From contig JBOFWL010000023.1 in assembly GCA_051653605.1 (NCBI GenBank), positions 1 through 61,238 of the forward strand: DNA of 61,238 nt, written 5' to 3'. The notes below the pieces were generated by a model. It ran no database searches. It saw only the letters and a list, made by a program, of their open reading frames with translations, and was not told the DNA's origin. How positions within the stretch are numbered: position 1 is the stretch's first letter; every line of letters starts with the position of its first letter. A program made the position numbers and the translations under genes. This DNA is from JBOFWL01 sp051653605. GTDB taxonomy: Bacteria; Spirochaetota; Brevinematia; Brevinematales; Brevinemataceae. Shown in pieces: positions 61,111-61,238 of the stretch.

Positions 61111-61238
61111 ATGCTACGCTTTCGCAGCCTTTTAGTTGTCTTTTTTCTTTTTATAAGCCCTGCTCTTACAAGAGCAAATCTGCTGTTTGAGTTTATCTGG
61201 GGGAATAATTTCAATCTCCCCTTTACAATGACAGAATA
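61111..61238 (+). CDS. Exported protein, partial (cut by window end)
   Basis: Starts at ATG 61111 behind GGAG and encodes a signal peptide (LRFRSLLVVFFLFISPALTR) followed by NLLFEFIWGNNFN. The remainder lies beyond the window, so function cannot be given. Confidence 0.7.
   Translation, partial: MLRFRSLLVVFFLFISPALTRANLLFEFIWGNNFNLPFTMTE

Overview
The window reads as chromosomal DNA from an AT-rich, double-membraned (diderm) bacterium. Outer-membrane evidence is an LptC/LptA-type lipopolysaccharide transport pair and several signal-peptide beta-barrel-like proteins. A pyruvate:ferredoxin oxidoreductase points to anaerobic or fermentative energy metabolism. ClpC, YraN, RlmN, TrpS, RecR, YbaB, DnaX, six tRNAs and tmRNA mark it as core chromosome. 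An AT-rich Gram-negative lineage such as a spirochaete would fit, but the sequence alone does not prove the phylum.

Layout. 1-2.55 kb: two overlapping surface-polymer transferase genes with C-ending codons unlike their neighbours. 2.6-5.7 kb: a dGTPase and a sodium:solute symporter. 5.7-12.85 kb: a duplicated module in which a divergent Fic-like protein and a phytoene-desaturase-like flavoprotein share a regulatory region; each flavoprotein is followed by a different exported protein, and near-identical terminators border the module. 12.9-23.6 kb: lptC, lptA, a TrmB-type regulator, rlmN, trpS, a membrane protein, two EamA transporters and clpC. 23.6-28.6 kb: a WG-repeat protein, yraN, a small ORF, a polytopic glycosyltransferase-like protein and six tRNA genes. 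28.6-43.4 kb: archaeal-type pth2, a radical SAM enzyme, an M18 aminopeptidase, a PilZ-type protein, an outer-membrane protein, a repeat-bearing membrane sensor, PFOR, recR-ybaB-dnaX and a polytopic membrane protein.

43.5-54.9 kb: tmRNA (ssrA) followed by an integrative element of about 11.1 kb inserted at its 3' end. A 14-bp direct repeat marks both ends, and 11-bp-period repeats lie near both ends as candidate integrase arm sites. Cargo is mostly anti-phage defence: a single-chain restriction-modification enzyme, an AAA ATPase plus TOPRIM pair (PARIS/OLD-like), and a Septu-type ATPase plus HNH pair. An orphan gene of unknown function sits between an integrase 3' remnant with a dense inverted-repeat cluster and a second complete integrase. 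This suggests stacked elements and is the best candidate for an undescribed module.

54.9-61.2 kb: structured DNA/RNA including a 6S-like RNA candidate, small exported proteins, a possibly frameshifted TOPRIM-like gene, a macrolide phosphotransferase, an outer-membrane/lipoprotein-hydrolase pair behind a palindromic operator, a quinone reductase, and the start of an exported protein.

Gene boundaries use the visible ribosome-binding site where possible, and several starts were moved downstream of the longest open frame. All assignments are by reading motifs; no database search was run.
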